A stretch of DNA of 64,000 nucleotides from Anthopleura xanthogrammica (GCA_964019055.1 OZ025208.1:1201501-1265500); one strand, 5' to 3'. Shown: positions 37,986 through 48,937, counted from the first letter of the stretch. Made by a program: numbers and translations. The notes: a model not told the origin generated them from the letters alone.

Positions 37986-38079
37986 ATATATTAAAATACT
38001 CAACAGTTATATTTAGCTTCAAAAGTGATTGTTTGACAAAATGATGCAATTAATGATTCAAAATAGTGCAATTAATGCT

Positions 38080-38640
38080 TTTATTATATCCATTTTGAAA
38101 TCACTAGCAAATCCTGTAATCTGATTGGCTCTCAGTAGATTGATTCAAGCACGAATCGCACTATTTTGAGTCCGAATCACATCTTTTTGTCAGCCAATCA
38201 CAATGCAACACTAGAAAAGGTAACCAATCAGATTACAGGATTGTATGTAATCAGCCAATCAGATTATAGCAAATAAGGAACATAAAATGTAGCTTTTTTT
38301 CAAGTTTGACTGCAATTTTTTGTTACAAAAAGAAACAAAATACCGGCTATTTGTGAATAAATACTTTTGTATTTATCACAAATTTAGTGTCTATCTAGTA
38401 TGATTTCAAAATGGATATAATAAAGTGATAATTGAACTTCGTGTCGTGCAATTTTGGTCTGATATCAAACTTGCGATTACAAATCACACTCCCGCTACGC
38501 GGTCGTGTGATTTTGTTATCGCGCGTTTGATATCAGACCAAATTGCACTCCACTTAGTTCAATTACCATTATAAATCGCACACTTCGTAGCCAATCAGAT
38601 TGCAGGATTTGCTAATGATTTCAAAATGGATATGATTAGT
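38080..38640. repeat. Nested foldback element
   Basis: Outer ends are tccattttgaaatcactagc (about 38089) and its near-complement at about 38600-38632. Inside, 38440-38575 forms a second hairpin with cgcgcagcg-like centres, matching 37817-37965. An internal inverted pair around agccaatcagatta is also present. Confidence 0.75.
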
Positions 38641-38970
38641 AGATATATCACTCCTTGATTTGCATCAATATTCACGTGACGCCTTCCAGCTCGTTCTCGA
38701 ACCGTTTATTACTGGTCCTGCTTTTCCCTCTTTTTGATATCGTATTTTCACTCATTTACATCGTAAATATAATTACACAACATTATATCTATTGTAATCA
38801 ACTATTAATTTACTTAGTGTACTGAATAATAATAAACAATTGCTGGACGGCTCTCCTCCTAATTGCGTGTTTGTAGTATTAAATGTGAAATGTTTTCTAT
38901 TCGGCTAAGCATAGCGAAAGAGAAAAGAAGGACAGTTTTCAATCGAATTAACTGTAAACAAATAAGTGAG

Positions 38971-39296
38971 TGCGTTCGTTCGTTCGTTCGTTCGTTCGTT
39001 CGTTCGTTCGTTCGTTCGTTCGTTCGTTCGTTCGTTCGTTCGTTCGTTCGTTCGTTCGTTCGTTCGTTCGTTCGTTCGTTCGTTCGTTCGTTCGTTCGTT
39101 CGTTCGTTCGTTCGTTCGTTCGTTCGTTCGTTCGTTCGTTCGTTCGTTCGTTCGTTCGTTCGTTCGTTCGTTCGTTCGTTCGTTCGTTCGTTCGTTCGTT
39201 CGTTCGTTCGTTCGTTCGTTCGTTCGTTCGTTCGTTCGTTCGTTCGTTCGTTCGTTCGTTCGTTCGTTCGTTCGTTCGTTCGTTCGTTCGTTCGTT
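38971..39296. repeat. (CGTT)n microsatellite, about 81 perfect copies
   Basis: An uninterrupted tetranucleotide run. All reading frames are open, giving FVRS or NERT repeat ORFs that are not genes. Confidence 0.98.
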
Positions 39297-39740
39297 CTTT
39301 GAGTTCTTTCTTTCTTTGAGTTCTTTCTTTCTTTCGTTTTTTCTTTCTTTTTATGTGTCTTTCTTTCGTTCGTCCGTTCGTTCATTAGTTCGTTCGTTCG
39401 TTCGTTCGTTCATCCATTCGTTCGTTCGTTCGTTCGTTCATTCGTTCGTTCTTTTGTTCGTTCTTTCTTTCTTTCTTTGAGTTCTTTCTTTATTTCTTTC
39501 TTTATTTCTTTTTGTGTGTCTTTCTTTCGTTCTTCCGTTCGTTCATTAGTTCGTTCGTTCGTTCGTTCGTTCGTTCATCCATTCGTTCGTTCGTTCGTTC
39601 GTTCATTCGTTCGTTCTTTTGTTCGTTCTTTCTTTCTTTCTTTCTTTGAGTTCTTTCTTTATTTCTTTCTTTATTTCTTTTTGTGTGTCGTTCGTTCGTC
39701 CGTTCTTTCGAATTCTTTCTTTCTTTTTTATCTCTTTTTG
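39297..39740. repeat. Degenerate CTTT/CGTT mosaic, two about 190-bp duplicates
   Basis: The segments at about 39360-39520 and 39520-39690 repeat the order cgttcg run, catccattcg, cttttgttcg, tttctttgagttc, tttatttc, tgtgtgtc. The block has duplicated as a unit after the microsatellite diversified. Its tttttatgtgtctttctttc motif is shared, inverted, with the array at 63422-63745. Confidence 0.85.
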
Positions 39741-39814
39741 CGCAGACGATATTAAGAGGCAGTCCGTGTAAGAATCGAGCAAAGTTTGAAATGGCCAAAA
39801 AATCGCCTATGCTC

Positions 39815-39903
39815 AAACAAACAAACAAACAAACAAACAAACAAACAAACAAACAAACAAACAAACAAACAAACAAACAAACAAAAAGAAAGGAAGAAAG
39901 AAA

Positions 39904-39952
<49 letters not shown>
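39815..39952. repeat. (CAAA)n followed by (GA)n microsatellites
   Basis: About 17 copies of the tetranucleotide (39817-39884) and then about 22 GA units (39907-39950), with A-rich degenerate sequence to 40060. Confidence 0.95.
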
Positions 39953-40193
39953 AAAGAAAAAAAGAAGGAAAGATAAAAACATAGAAAGAAAGAAAGAAAG
40001 AAAGACAGAGACCGACAAACAAGAAAGGAAAAAGAAATGGAAAGAAAAAGGAATGAACTAAGCATATAGAAAGAACTACAAAAGTTATGTTGAAAAATCC
40101 CTAAACGATGAAAACATTAATCAGAGTAAAGAAAAATTGTTCATTGGAGTAATTTTAAATGATCTGTGAAACAAAGTTTAATGATATGATTCA

Positions 40194-40326
40194 CTAGACC
40201 AATTTATACGCGAGTTTTAGAACACCGATCAAGATGATACCAGTATTGACAGAGAGAGAGGATGCGTTGGCCTTGACTGGCCCAGCAATGTCCACCATTC
40301 TGCTCCTACGTTTACCATCTGCCGAC
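40194..40326 (-). CDS. Gene A exon 9 (C-terminus and hydrophobic tail)
   Basis: Acceptor TTCTAAG above 40326; stop TAG at 40194. It begins SADGKRRSRMVDIAG, equivalent to the end of the chitobiase C-terminal domain. It continues through Asn-Ala-Ser-Ser into TGIILIGVLKLAYKLV, a possible GPI-attachment signal or tail anchor. Confidence 0.85.
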
Positions 40327-40688
40327 CTTAGAACAAACAGAGATTTCGTTCATGAGTTGGATAAACAAGACGCATTTTGGTATGGCTTGCGACAAGGGCG
40401 GATTCTGGATTTTTTTAGGGGGAGGGGGGAGGGGGAGTGGGGGGAGGGGGAGGGGGAGGGGGAGGGTCGATTAACACCTATACTAAGCATACTAACTCCC
40501 CAACTGGGCCGTCCCTGTAATTCCCTCTTAGTTTAGGTTAAAATTAATAGCTAATTTATTGACAGTATTTTCTTGCGTTTCGTGCTAAAGAGAATTAGGC
40601 GCGGGCAATACGAACACTTATATATATTCCTTCTGCAATTTCAGTTAGCTTAATTTGTTGAGTAGGGAGGTCGTGGTTAAAGCCCCGG

Positions 40689-40750
<62 letters not shown>

Positions 40751-43700
40751 TACAAATTGTTGGACTTTCAAGTGGCTTGGAAGACCACTTTAAATGGCGG
40801 TCCTGTATCTCCACACTTAATCTATCACTAACCAATATCGGAGGGACGTAAAAGAACCACTGAGGACGTAAAGAAACCCTGGTAGTGACCACCCTCAGTG
40901 ACACAACCTCATGCTAACCACCTCTAATTTTTGTGAAGCGCCTTGGATTATATTCATATAGGAATGGAACTATTTAAATTATAAATCATTATCATTAACT
41001 TGCAACACTGACAATAAATCTATGCGACAAGTCAAATGATTTTGCCTTAATTTTACTGGATATGTAAGAAACATAAAAAAGGAAGTAGCCAGCATACCAA
41101 GTGGCTAATTTTCTTTTTCCATGGATCATTATTTCGTCTTTGACATCTCGCCATACTTTCCCATCATCATCGGAGTATTTAACCTGGAGGCCTGGTAGTG
41201 ATGTTCTGACTCTTATTTTGCTTCCATCGAGGCTTCAAAAGGAAAGTTAGACAGAGATAAAGATAAATAAAGGTTATTTACGAGCCAGGAGGACCGGATT
41301 GGGAAAATTGTGTCCGAAGTTTTTAATATACGTATCGATATACCCCATTGTTCTTTTCGTTTTTGGAATCAGCTATAAATCCTGTATAAAAATTTTTTCT
41401 AAGAACATTTTCTTATTATTCCTAGCTTGCTAAAGTAGGCAGTCGTCATCTTAAGATGAATCAATCTCGTAGTCAATGTAAAGCTTCAAAATTGGCCATT
41501 TTCCATGGGTTCACTGGTCAAACACAAAGCATGCAGTTGACTAGCGAACCGATTTATGGAAAATGGTGAATATCTCTGGTTACAAACCTTGCACCTGGGG
41601 GAGGGACATGGTATTTGACACGCATCTTGTCCAATCTTGCCATTTCTTTTTGTCCCAGAAGGTTAGCAAACTGTTTCCAGTCTTCTGTCCTCTTTTTGTT
41701 TCTCTCATTCTTATCACTCAAGGATTCCCATGATGCCTTGTGCCACGCACGCTCAGCGAGCGCTAAGAGTCTTGGGTAAATCATGCTGTCCATTTGGTCA
41801 GCGGTGCGTACAGTCTCAGTCCACAGGGCCCCCGCCATACCTAAAATACAATCGATGTATGATTTATCATTGAAGAAGTAGAAAGCGCGCGCGTGCTGTG
41901 TACAGTCATAAAGCACGCGGGGATTGACAGAACACGAGAGAAGTGTTAGGAGAAGCACGACGCACTGCACAGCAAGCAAGTTTTGTTATTTCTTTCAAAA
42001 AAAATACAATACAAAAGTAGATTAAGCGTTTTTTGAGATATGTATGACTAAATAGAAAGTGCGCGCGCATGCTTTGTGCTGCTATAAGGCATGCGCCATC
42101 AACCAATCAGAACGCGAGAATTATAACAGTTTTTTTTATAAAAACGATTAAAATTCTGAAATTCGGCGCAAATGATATTTTGCGCGTGCGGTTAGCGTCA
42201 CAAATGTGAAGCCAACTCGGACCAGTTTTTTCCCTCAACCTCGGAACGACTAATATAGCACAGTTCTTGACCAATCAGAATGCGCGCACTAGCTACGCCA
42301 TATAATAAAACGGTTTAAGTCTCAAAACGATTTTCTACACCAATGAGATTCTGCGTAAACGACTTTTTTTTTCAAATTTTACACTAAATGATAGTTAAAT
42401 ACTTACCAATAATATTATCTTTCTTTTTCAAATCAACACATTTATTTTCTTCTTTACACAGCTCTTCCCTTGTTAAAGGTTCTCCATTTATCTTGTTCTC
42501 GACGTTAGCAAACAAATCATCAGGCATAAACCCGAATGTTTTACGAACATCTGTAAACCGAGTCGCCCAGTAGTACCCACGCTCCTCTGGGTCAGGTTCG
42601 TAAGGGTGGTCGAAGTAAAGATGGGTAGCCTGGGTCATAACGACCTAAAAGTTATGTATACAACAAAGAAATCAAGATTTTTTTATCGTAACTTAAATAT
42701 GAAGGAATAGACCCCTTACAGCACGTCGGAATGAAGCTCAATTTATAGGACAAAACAATAGATTTGCACAAGAGACCATTTGCGGGATGCTTGCGCGCTT
42801 TTAAAAATATCACAGGCGCAGAAAAGATCTTGAGGCATTTTCGGGCAGTGTCAATAGCGCGTGATCTTGCCCCAAAATGCGTCTTTTTCATGCCTGCGCC
42901 TGCGATATTTTTGAAAGCGCTCGCGCAACTTGAAAATGGTCTGCTCAGGAAATTGAGTTTCTTTTGTTTTGTCCTACAAACTGCTTTGACGTCATGTACA
43001 AGAGGTCTATAGAGCTCTTAAGTGGAATCTCCCATGCGTGTGGAATTAGCTCTGATTAAACTGATACTGGATTTTTCAATAATAATAGTAAATATACTCA
43101 GCATCTGCACGAAAAGTTTTGAATCTTCAAATAATTTTCTTTCTAGTTGTCCCCCCAAAACGCAAAGCATGATGGGATGTAAAAGTGGTGAATATAAACC
43201 GTAATGTAAGCTACCCACATTGCACCTACCTACCTACCTTATATCCAGCATTTGCCAGCTCGTAAGCTCTTTTTCCGCCTCCCCATTCCCAAATGTTATT
43301 CCAAGCGTAGGCATAAACCTCTGGGTTAGTTATAAAATTCCTATCATACGGGATATCTCCTTTACCAAGCAATCCATCCTCCCATCCAGCAAGATTCAAT
43401 CTATGTGCATTAGTTATGTTAGCCACTCGCTGAACAAAGTAGTCTTTCAGTTGTTCTACGATATCACTGGCCGAAAAATTGAGCCCTCTTTGTTTCGCAA
43501 GGTTTTTGCAAGCATTTGACTTGGTCCAGGCTCCGTGAGCTACTTCATCGCCTCCAAAGTGATAAATAGTCAGCGGTTGTTTATCTCTGTGCATGCGTAC
43601 TACCTCCTTGACGAGATGGTCTATGAATGCGTAGGTAGATTCTAGGCAAGGATTTATAGCGTCGTCCTTGAAGTACTGAATGGAAAGGTACTCTGAAGGA

Positions 43701-46700
43701 TCGCCCGCTTCTGTCAAAAGGTACTTTTGAGCCTCCAATAAGTTGGTTGAATTCAGTTTTTTAAACCTCCCTTCCATTGATTTGACAGCGGCGTATCCAT
43801 GCCCAGGCATGTCGAATTCGGGTATCACGTGAATGTGGCGATCATTCGCGTATTGTAAGATTTCTTTGTATTCATTAACTGTGTAATAGGTACGAGATGT
43901 TGGCTCGTCTGGACCAGAGCCAAGGTCAGTCTGAATGCATTTCAGGCCTGTTGGGTCATAACAGCGTTTGGAGCCGATCTGCGCACAAATAGAATGATTC
44001 AATGTGTGAGTTACCCTTACCCTGATGGAATCAGCCCAAAGGTTGTTTCAGGGTTCGATAAAATTGATTTTTTAGTGGGACTAAAATAGGGTCCAGAGAA
44101 GAGAACTTCAAGTTCAAAGGGAACAAACGCTATAGACCTTTTTACTAATACGGCAGCATGCCAAGGGGGGCAAACGTGGAAATACTCATAAAGCATAAAG
44201 TGGCGGGGTTACTTTCTCAAATAATTTTACGCTATGGTGTTTCACATATCGGCTCCATGCAACTACGTACCAGCACATTCACTTGGTTTTAAGACGTATT
44301 TCTCATTAGATAACGTTAAACCATTTAAAAAGACACCCTGAAAGCTGTGCATACTATAAATTTTCCAATAATTGCCGCAGTATCGGTAAAAGATCTATTA
44401 GCTTGTGCTAAATGTTTTGAATTCCCATTTCAGACTACCTGTCATTTCCTTGAGAATGATTCTTTTGTTTTACAGTAATAGTTCAGAAGGTACATCGTTA
44501 TGGATGAAACTCGAACATAGAATTTTATCCAACGAAATGTAAAATAGAGCACAAAACATTTTAATGAAAATGAAAGATGTCTCTTTTTAAAATAGAACTC
44601 AAAAAAAAACCCTGGTTCCTACCTGAGTAAGTTCAGGCAGGCCTGGTATCTCGAGTCTCCATCCTTCATCATCCGTCAGGTGGAAGTGAAACTTGTTCAT
44701 TTTGTACGTTGCCATGACATCCAGGAGACGCAAGACCGCTGACTTAGGCATGAAGTTGCGCCCAACGTCTAAGTGCATTCCACGGTAGCTGTATCTCGGA
44801 GCATCTTGGATGGACACTTCGGGAACAGTGTCTAAAAACACCGAATGGTGATAAACATCACTTAATGCAATGTAATGTTACAGGGCCGTAACCAGAACAT
44901 TTACCGGGGGGGTGCACATCAAGTAAAAATGGACCTAAGTGTAGACACCACAGGTAACCCAACACATTATTGGAAAAAAGAAACAAATGGAGAAAACTGG
45001 GAAATGATAGTGGTTTAATTTTTTGATTTACATTAAATCTGTATTTTTTTTTTATTTTCAAGCAATAATAATAATAATGAACTTTATTAACTTTAACAAA
45101 CAAATGTTGATAAAAAGCGGACCTTTTGGTCTGATGGGGGGGTGCACGTGCACCCTGTGCTCCCCCCCTGGTTACGGGCCTGTGTTAGGTCCCGCACTTG
45201 ATTTGATTGTTTCAGGGTTTGATCTGTGAGTTAGCCATGCCCTGACTTAATTAGATCAGCCCAGAGGTTGTTTCAGGGTTCTATCTGTGAGTTAGCCATG
45301 CCCTGACTTAATTAGATCAGCCCAGAGGTTGTTTCAGGGTTCTATCTGTGAGTTAGCCATGCCCTGACTTAGATCAGCCCAGAGGTTGTTTCAGGGTTCT
45401 ATCTGTGAGTTAGCCATGCCCTGACTTAGATCAGCCCAGAGGTTGTTTCAGGGTTCTATCTGTGAGTTAGCCATGCCCTGACTTAGATCAGCCCAGAGGT
45501 TTTTTCAGGGTTCTATCTGTGAGTTAGTCATGCCCTGACTTAGATCAGCCCAGAGGTAGTTCCAGATATCAATAAAATTTGTAGGAAGGTCAGTTTAAGA
45601 ATGTTTTCCCATTTCAAAACCTCTAGGGAATAGAATTCTTTGTTTGAGTCTCCCATATTCATGCATCTTCTCAAGTATTGCTGGTAAATAATAAATAATA
45701 ATACTCTAGGAAATGACACGTGCTTTGAAATGGGAAAACATTGTGCCCAAAGTAAAAGGATCTACTTACCATGGTCATCAGTAACAGCCAGTAGGGATTG
45801 TATGCCATAAAATACACCCCTTACACTTCTTCCTACAATATTGATCGTCTGCGTTGGAACTTTAATATCCAGGGTGTACGCTTCAAGGCTGTTGGAATTG
45901 CTGCCTGTAATAGTGATGTTGCCAATAGCAACGCGCAAGACTTTGGTTGACACACTGGGTGCTGACGTCACAACTGTTGCGGAAAACTTATCTGGATTGC
46001 AAAAATAATTCAAAAGTGAATATATAAATGCATGGTAGTTTATTCAGTTCATCTGGTATCAACGGAAGCCAAGGCTAAGCACTTTACTACATCATCTCCA
46101 TTGGTGCTTAGTTTGAATAGCATTTAAAGCTGCAGCTACACGGATTAAAGAGAAGCAGAAAAAAGTGTGTGAGGTCACTGAGGATCAAACTATGGACCTC
46201 TTGCTTAGCAGGCAGCACACTAACCAACCAAGCCATACTTGCTCCTTAAAACAAGTGTGTGAGGTCACTGAGGATCAAACTATGGACCTCTTGCTTAGCA
46301 GGCAGCACACTAACCAACCAAGCCACACTTGCTCCTTTAAACAAGTGTGTGAGGTCACTGAGGATCAAACTATGGATCCCTTTTTACTTAGCAGGCAGAA
46401 CACTAACCAACCAAGAAATAAGTCAGTCAACAAGAATCCTTACCAGTCAACAGTTTTGTTTCTTTGTCGAGTCCACTATCTGCATATAACTTCCATTCTC
46501 TATCAATGGTTATTCTCTTGCCTTTGTCAAGACCAGTCATGGACAGTGGTTGAGGAAGGATAGGGGGTACATCCTGAGAGTTAATGACATCAATCTCTAC
46601 CTCGTCGTATCGCTTTTTTGCAGTGTATGGATCATAAGTGTCACCTGGGAAGCGCTTCCATTGCTCTTTCGTCAAAAATGGCTCAACAAAGTCCAGGCTC

Positions 46701-48274
46701 TCTCCAACCGTGCTGGCGATAGCCTTTGGCTTCAACCCGGGCGCAGAGACATACCAATTAGGCATGATATCTGTTCTTGCTGCTACCCAGTGCTTTGCAG
46801 TGACATCAATGTTAACAATGTTGTCGGGCGACAAGTCTGGGAAATTTGCTGTGGGTTGAAACTTATGTAGGCAGCCATTGATATGTTCAAATTTGACTGG
46901 TTGGTTTCCTGTTTGGGGGACGATGAGTCTGATACTACAAAAATAGATGGTCCATTCTCCTTTTTTTATTAGCAGCTGTCCTTTATTGGTTAGCTTGATC
47001 TGTGCAGTGTATTGTTGACCACTGTGAGCTAAGTTACTGATGACTTTGTAACGGAGCTCAAGCTTGGATGCCATGTTGTCAACATCTGCTTGCGTCATGT
47101 CAGTTTTCACAAGAGCTGTTAAAACAACATTAAGAAATAAAAATTTCGCAGAAGACACATAGTCAAATAATAACTTCATGCCTGCGTGCAAACAAATATT
47201 GAACATTAAATTCTTTTTTCTAAGCTCCAACATACAGTCAATGTCACTAATGTTCCACCAAAAATGACATTTAGACCAAAAGAAATGTCATGTGATACCT
47301 AATACACTCGCTCAAAATGCTCGATATCAGCAATCATTGTAAAAGTAGAGTTATAAATTATTATTCTCTGTTCATTGTTACTCATTATAGAGTTTGAAAC
47401 CAGAAATTATATCCTTTAAAACAAATAAACAAATCATCACGTGATACTTTTTTTGGTCTTTAAGTCTTTTTTCACAGGACAACCTTTTTGACAATGACTG
47501 TATGATGAACAAGTGAGTGTACTCTTTTCCAAGGACCGACGTCCCTCTGCCATTCCCTATTTTAAAAATTATCTTGAATAAGTCCAACATAAAAATAAGA
47601 AAAACATGCCACAAATTCCATTGAAAAAACATCCCAAATTTCTTCGCAATAATATGACTAACATATTTTTTTAACCATAAATTAAATTAACAGTCTTCTG
47701 AGCAACTCCATACCAACCCTCCCCTCCCCTCCCCCAAGTGATTGATCTCGATAACACTGGAATTTCAGGTACGCGGGTCAACGTTGCAATGTGTTTACCT
47801 ACACGCTTCAACTCACACTAGATCACAGATTAAAATTACAAATTAAATCTGAATATCACGAATACTGATTCAAATAATTTTATAATGCATGTGACAGTCT
47901 CAGAGAAGAGAAAATATATTTTGTAAACTCAAAACTAGGCCTTGTAATCAAATTGAACCAATTATGAAAATGTCCTACATATAATAATCACACAAAGCAT
48001 ACAAAGTTTGGCTAATTTTCGAGCTAGTTTTCGCTTCTCTGATTTATCTAATTAACTAGTTTTCGAACCATAATGTCAGGACAAAGTATTTGGAACCTTA
48101 GCTGTCTTGGACTAGGGTTCACGGGGAGCAATCTTCTACAAGGAGTTGATAAAATGTCGAAAAAAGCCCTTCAAATGTTATTGAACACATGAATAGATAC
48201 TTACCCAACTGGAGACAGAGCATAAATGCTAATCCAAGGACAGCAGGACTGAGATTTGAAGGCTTCAGCGCCAT
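40194..48274 (-). CDS. Gene A: secreted beta-N-acetylhexosaminidase, chitobiase type (GH20), complete
   Basis: Nine exons join in phase into 890 residues, close to bacterial chitobiase (about 885). It should hydrolyse terminal GlcNAc from chito-oligosaccharides or glycans, with the substrate N-acetyl group as nucleophile. Order: signal peptide (1-23), CHB_HEX carbohydrate-binding domain (about 30-200), GH20b (about 248-321), GH20 barrel (about 330-790), CHB_HEX_C-like end (about 805-865). The catalytic Asp-Glu pair is D535-E536 in HFGGDEV. HLTDDEGWRLEI, EFDMPGHG, the GWED tryptophan and the AYAWNN and YYWATRF tryptophans expected in the sugar site are present. This layout differs from lysosomal HEXA/HEXB, which lack the CHB_HEX domain. 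A short hydrophobic tail follows the last domain. Gene B lies upstream in the same direction with identical intron phases. Confidence 0.94.
40415..40470. repeat. (GGGGGA)n G-rich tract in gene A intron 8
   Basis: Hexamer-like runs of G5A with GAG and GTG interruptions; candidate G-quadruplex former on the plus strand. Confidence 0.85.
40655..40995 (+). mobile_element. SINE-like element in gene A intron 8
   Basis: Starts with a B-box-like ggtcgtggttaaagccccgg segment and ends with gtgaagcgccttgga and an A/T-rich attataaatcattatcatta tail, a common 3' end of invertebrate SINEs. The A-box region is degenerate. Confidence 0.55.
41098..41232 (-). CDS. Gene A exon 8 (C-terminal domain)
   Basis: 135 bp between acceptor TTTTGAAG and donor GTATGC; same length and phase as gene B exon 8. 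Encodes KIRVRTSLPGLQVKYSDDDG and VWRDV, the immunoglobulin-like end domain of chitobiases. Confidence 0.9.
41588..41840 (-). CDS. Gene A exon 7 (end of GH20 barrel)
   Basis: 253 bp, acceptor ATTTTAG, donor GTTTGT (unusual but identical in gene B). Encodes GMAGALWTETVRTADQMDSM and ALAERAWHKASWE, the conserved last barrel strands of GH20. Confidence 0.92.
41885..41990. repeat. Dispersed repeat in gene A intron 6
   Basis: Shares cataaagcacgcgggg, cagaacacgagagaagtgtt and aggagaagcacgacgc with 54478-54660 and 59780-60070 in gene B introns. Confidence 0.8.
42407..42644 (-). CDS. Gene A exon 6
   Basis: 238 bp, acceptor ACTTTTAG, donor GTAAGT. Encodes VVMTQATHLYFDHPYEPDPE, EERGYYWATRFTD (sugar-site tryptophan) and FGFMPDDLFANV, followed by a charged KEENKCVDLKKKD loop longer than in gene B. 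Confidence 0.92.
42698..43015. repeat. Foldback element in gene A intron 5
   Basis: Ends carry the gaccccttacagcacgtcgg motif and an agaggtctata complement. Internal arms gcgggatgcttgcgcgc and its inverse, and gcgcaggc-type sequences, fold back. Related to the family at 53122-53268. Confidence 0.75.
43238..43978 (-). CDS. Gene A exon 5 (catalytic core)
   Basis: 741 bp, acceptor TGTGCGCAG, donor GTAGGT. Contains EILQYANDRHIHVIPEFDMP, the catalytic YHFGGDEVAHGAW, LAGWEDGLLG and AYAWNNIWEW. It is in phase 0 at both ends. Confidence 0.94.
44136..44402. repeat. Dispersed repeat in gene A intron 4 (inverted mate at 51455-51708)
   Basis: Shares, inverted, tttctcaaataattttacgc, gtgtttcacatat, ataacgttaaa and gccgcagtatcggtaaaa blocks with the copy between genes A and B. 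Confidence 0.8.
44623..44831 (-). CDS. Gene A exon 4 (start of GH20 barrel)
   Basis: 209 bp, acceptor TTTTTAG, donor GTAGGA. Encodes YSYRGMHLDVGRNFMPKSAV and HFHLTDDEGWRLEIPGLP. It matches gene B exon 4 at 207 of 209 bases, whereas all other exon pairs are clearly diverged. Confidence 0.95.
45195..45560. repeat. 57-61-bp minisatellite in gene A intron 3, about 6 copies
   Basis: Units carry gtgagttagccatgccctga and cccagaggttgtttcagggt; early units have an extra aatt. A diverged single copy sits at about 44003-44060 in intron 4. Confidence 0.92.
45770..45991 (-). CDS. Gene A exon 3 (GH20b domain)
   Basis: 222 bp, acceptor TGCAATCCAG, donor GTAAGT. Encodes LEAYTLDIKVPTQTINIVGR and GVFYGIQSLLAV, the typical beta-strand and helix that precede the GH20 barrel. 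Confidence 0.92.
46155..46425 (-). mobile_element. Tandem tRNA-like (SINE head) repeat in gene A intron 2, about 2.8 copies
   Basis: Units of about 95 bp. On the minus strand each reads like a tRNA: TGGCTTGGTTGGTTAGTG resembles an A box, CTGCCTGCTAAGCAAG an anticodon arm with GCT, and GGTCCATAGTTTGATCC a B box. A complete cloverleaf is not convincing, so I call it a tRNA-derived repeat and not a tRNA gene. Confidence 0.6.
46444..47115 (-). CDS. Gene A exon 2 (CHB_HEX domain)
   Basis: 672 bp, acceptor TTTTAACAG, donor GTAAGG. Encodes the N-terminal carbohydrate-binding domain: GEWTIYFCSIR, FEHINGCLHKFQPT, MPNWYVSAPG and STVGESLDFVEPF, then the WKRFPGDTYDPYTAKKRYD linker. Confidence 0.93.
48205..48274 (-). 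CDS. Gene A exon 1 (signal peptide)
   Basis: 70 bp from ATG to donor GTAAGT. Encodes MALKPSNLSPAVLGLAFMLC plus LQL, a hydrophobic secretion signal. The next exon continues in phase 1. Confidence 0.85.
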
Positions 48275-48589
48275 CTTTCACTTCAAGGCCCGCTTGTTTC
48301 AATTGTCTCAGTAAAGCTTTCTTGTAGTATTTGCTCTGTCAGCCAACAAGGAAAGTGGAATGCAAAAATCTGGAATCGGGAACAAAGGAATTGAGGAGTT
48401 GGAATTTGATAAATCTAAATTAAAATGGCAAAATGTATGGTGCTTGACATTGAATGAAATAAGAACTTTGGTGTATTGGTGCTATGTTGTTTTTGTCTTT
48501 GTTCTCTATCTCGTTCTCAGTCGTTCTCGTTCTCGCTCTCCTGCTCGTCCTCCTAAATCTTCGTTTTATTATTCTTGGTCTTCTTGTTC

Positions 48590-48870
48590 TTGTCTCCTTC
48601 TACTTCTTCCTCTCCTTGTTGTTGTTGTTGTTGTTCTTCTTCTTCTTCTTCTTCTTCTTCTTCTACTTCTTCCTCTCCTTGTTGTTGTTGTTGGTCTTCT
48701 TCTTCTTCTTCTTCTTCTTCTTCTTCTTCTTGCTGTTGTTGTTCTTGTTCTCCTCCTTCTACTTCCTCCTCTCCTTGTTGTTCTTGTTTTTTGTTGTTCT
48801 TGTTCTTCTTCTTGGTCTTCTGACTTGTTCTTGTTCTCCTTCTTCTTGTTCTTGTTCTTGTTGTTCGTCT
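48590..48870. repeat. (TTC)n/(TTG)n trinucleotide tract upstream of gene A
   Basis: Mixed cttctt and ttgttg runs, with two roughly 80-bp internal duplicates (cttctacttcttcctctcct recurs). Poly-Leu, poly-Phe and poly-Cys/Ser ORFs here are artefacts. The tract begins about 320 bp upstream of the gene A start codon. Confidence 0.93.
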
Positions 48871-48937
48871 TGTTATAGCATAACTTTTAAAACAACCACT
48901 TTCTTAAACTGCCACTGCCTTGCTTAGTTCATATATT

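Noticed and set aside
38863..39480. FVRS/NERT repeat ORFs
   Set aside because: Products of the (CGTT)n microsatellite; open in both strands and several frames.
39502..40065. 187-residue minus-strand Ser/Leu/Cys-rich ORF
   Set aside because: Translation of CTTT, CAAA and GA microsatellites downstream of gene A.
48360..48927. Leu/Phe/Ser-rich ORFs upstream of gene A
   Set aside because: Trinucleotide tract (TTC/TTG) read in three frames.
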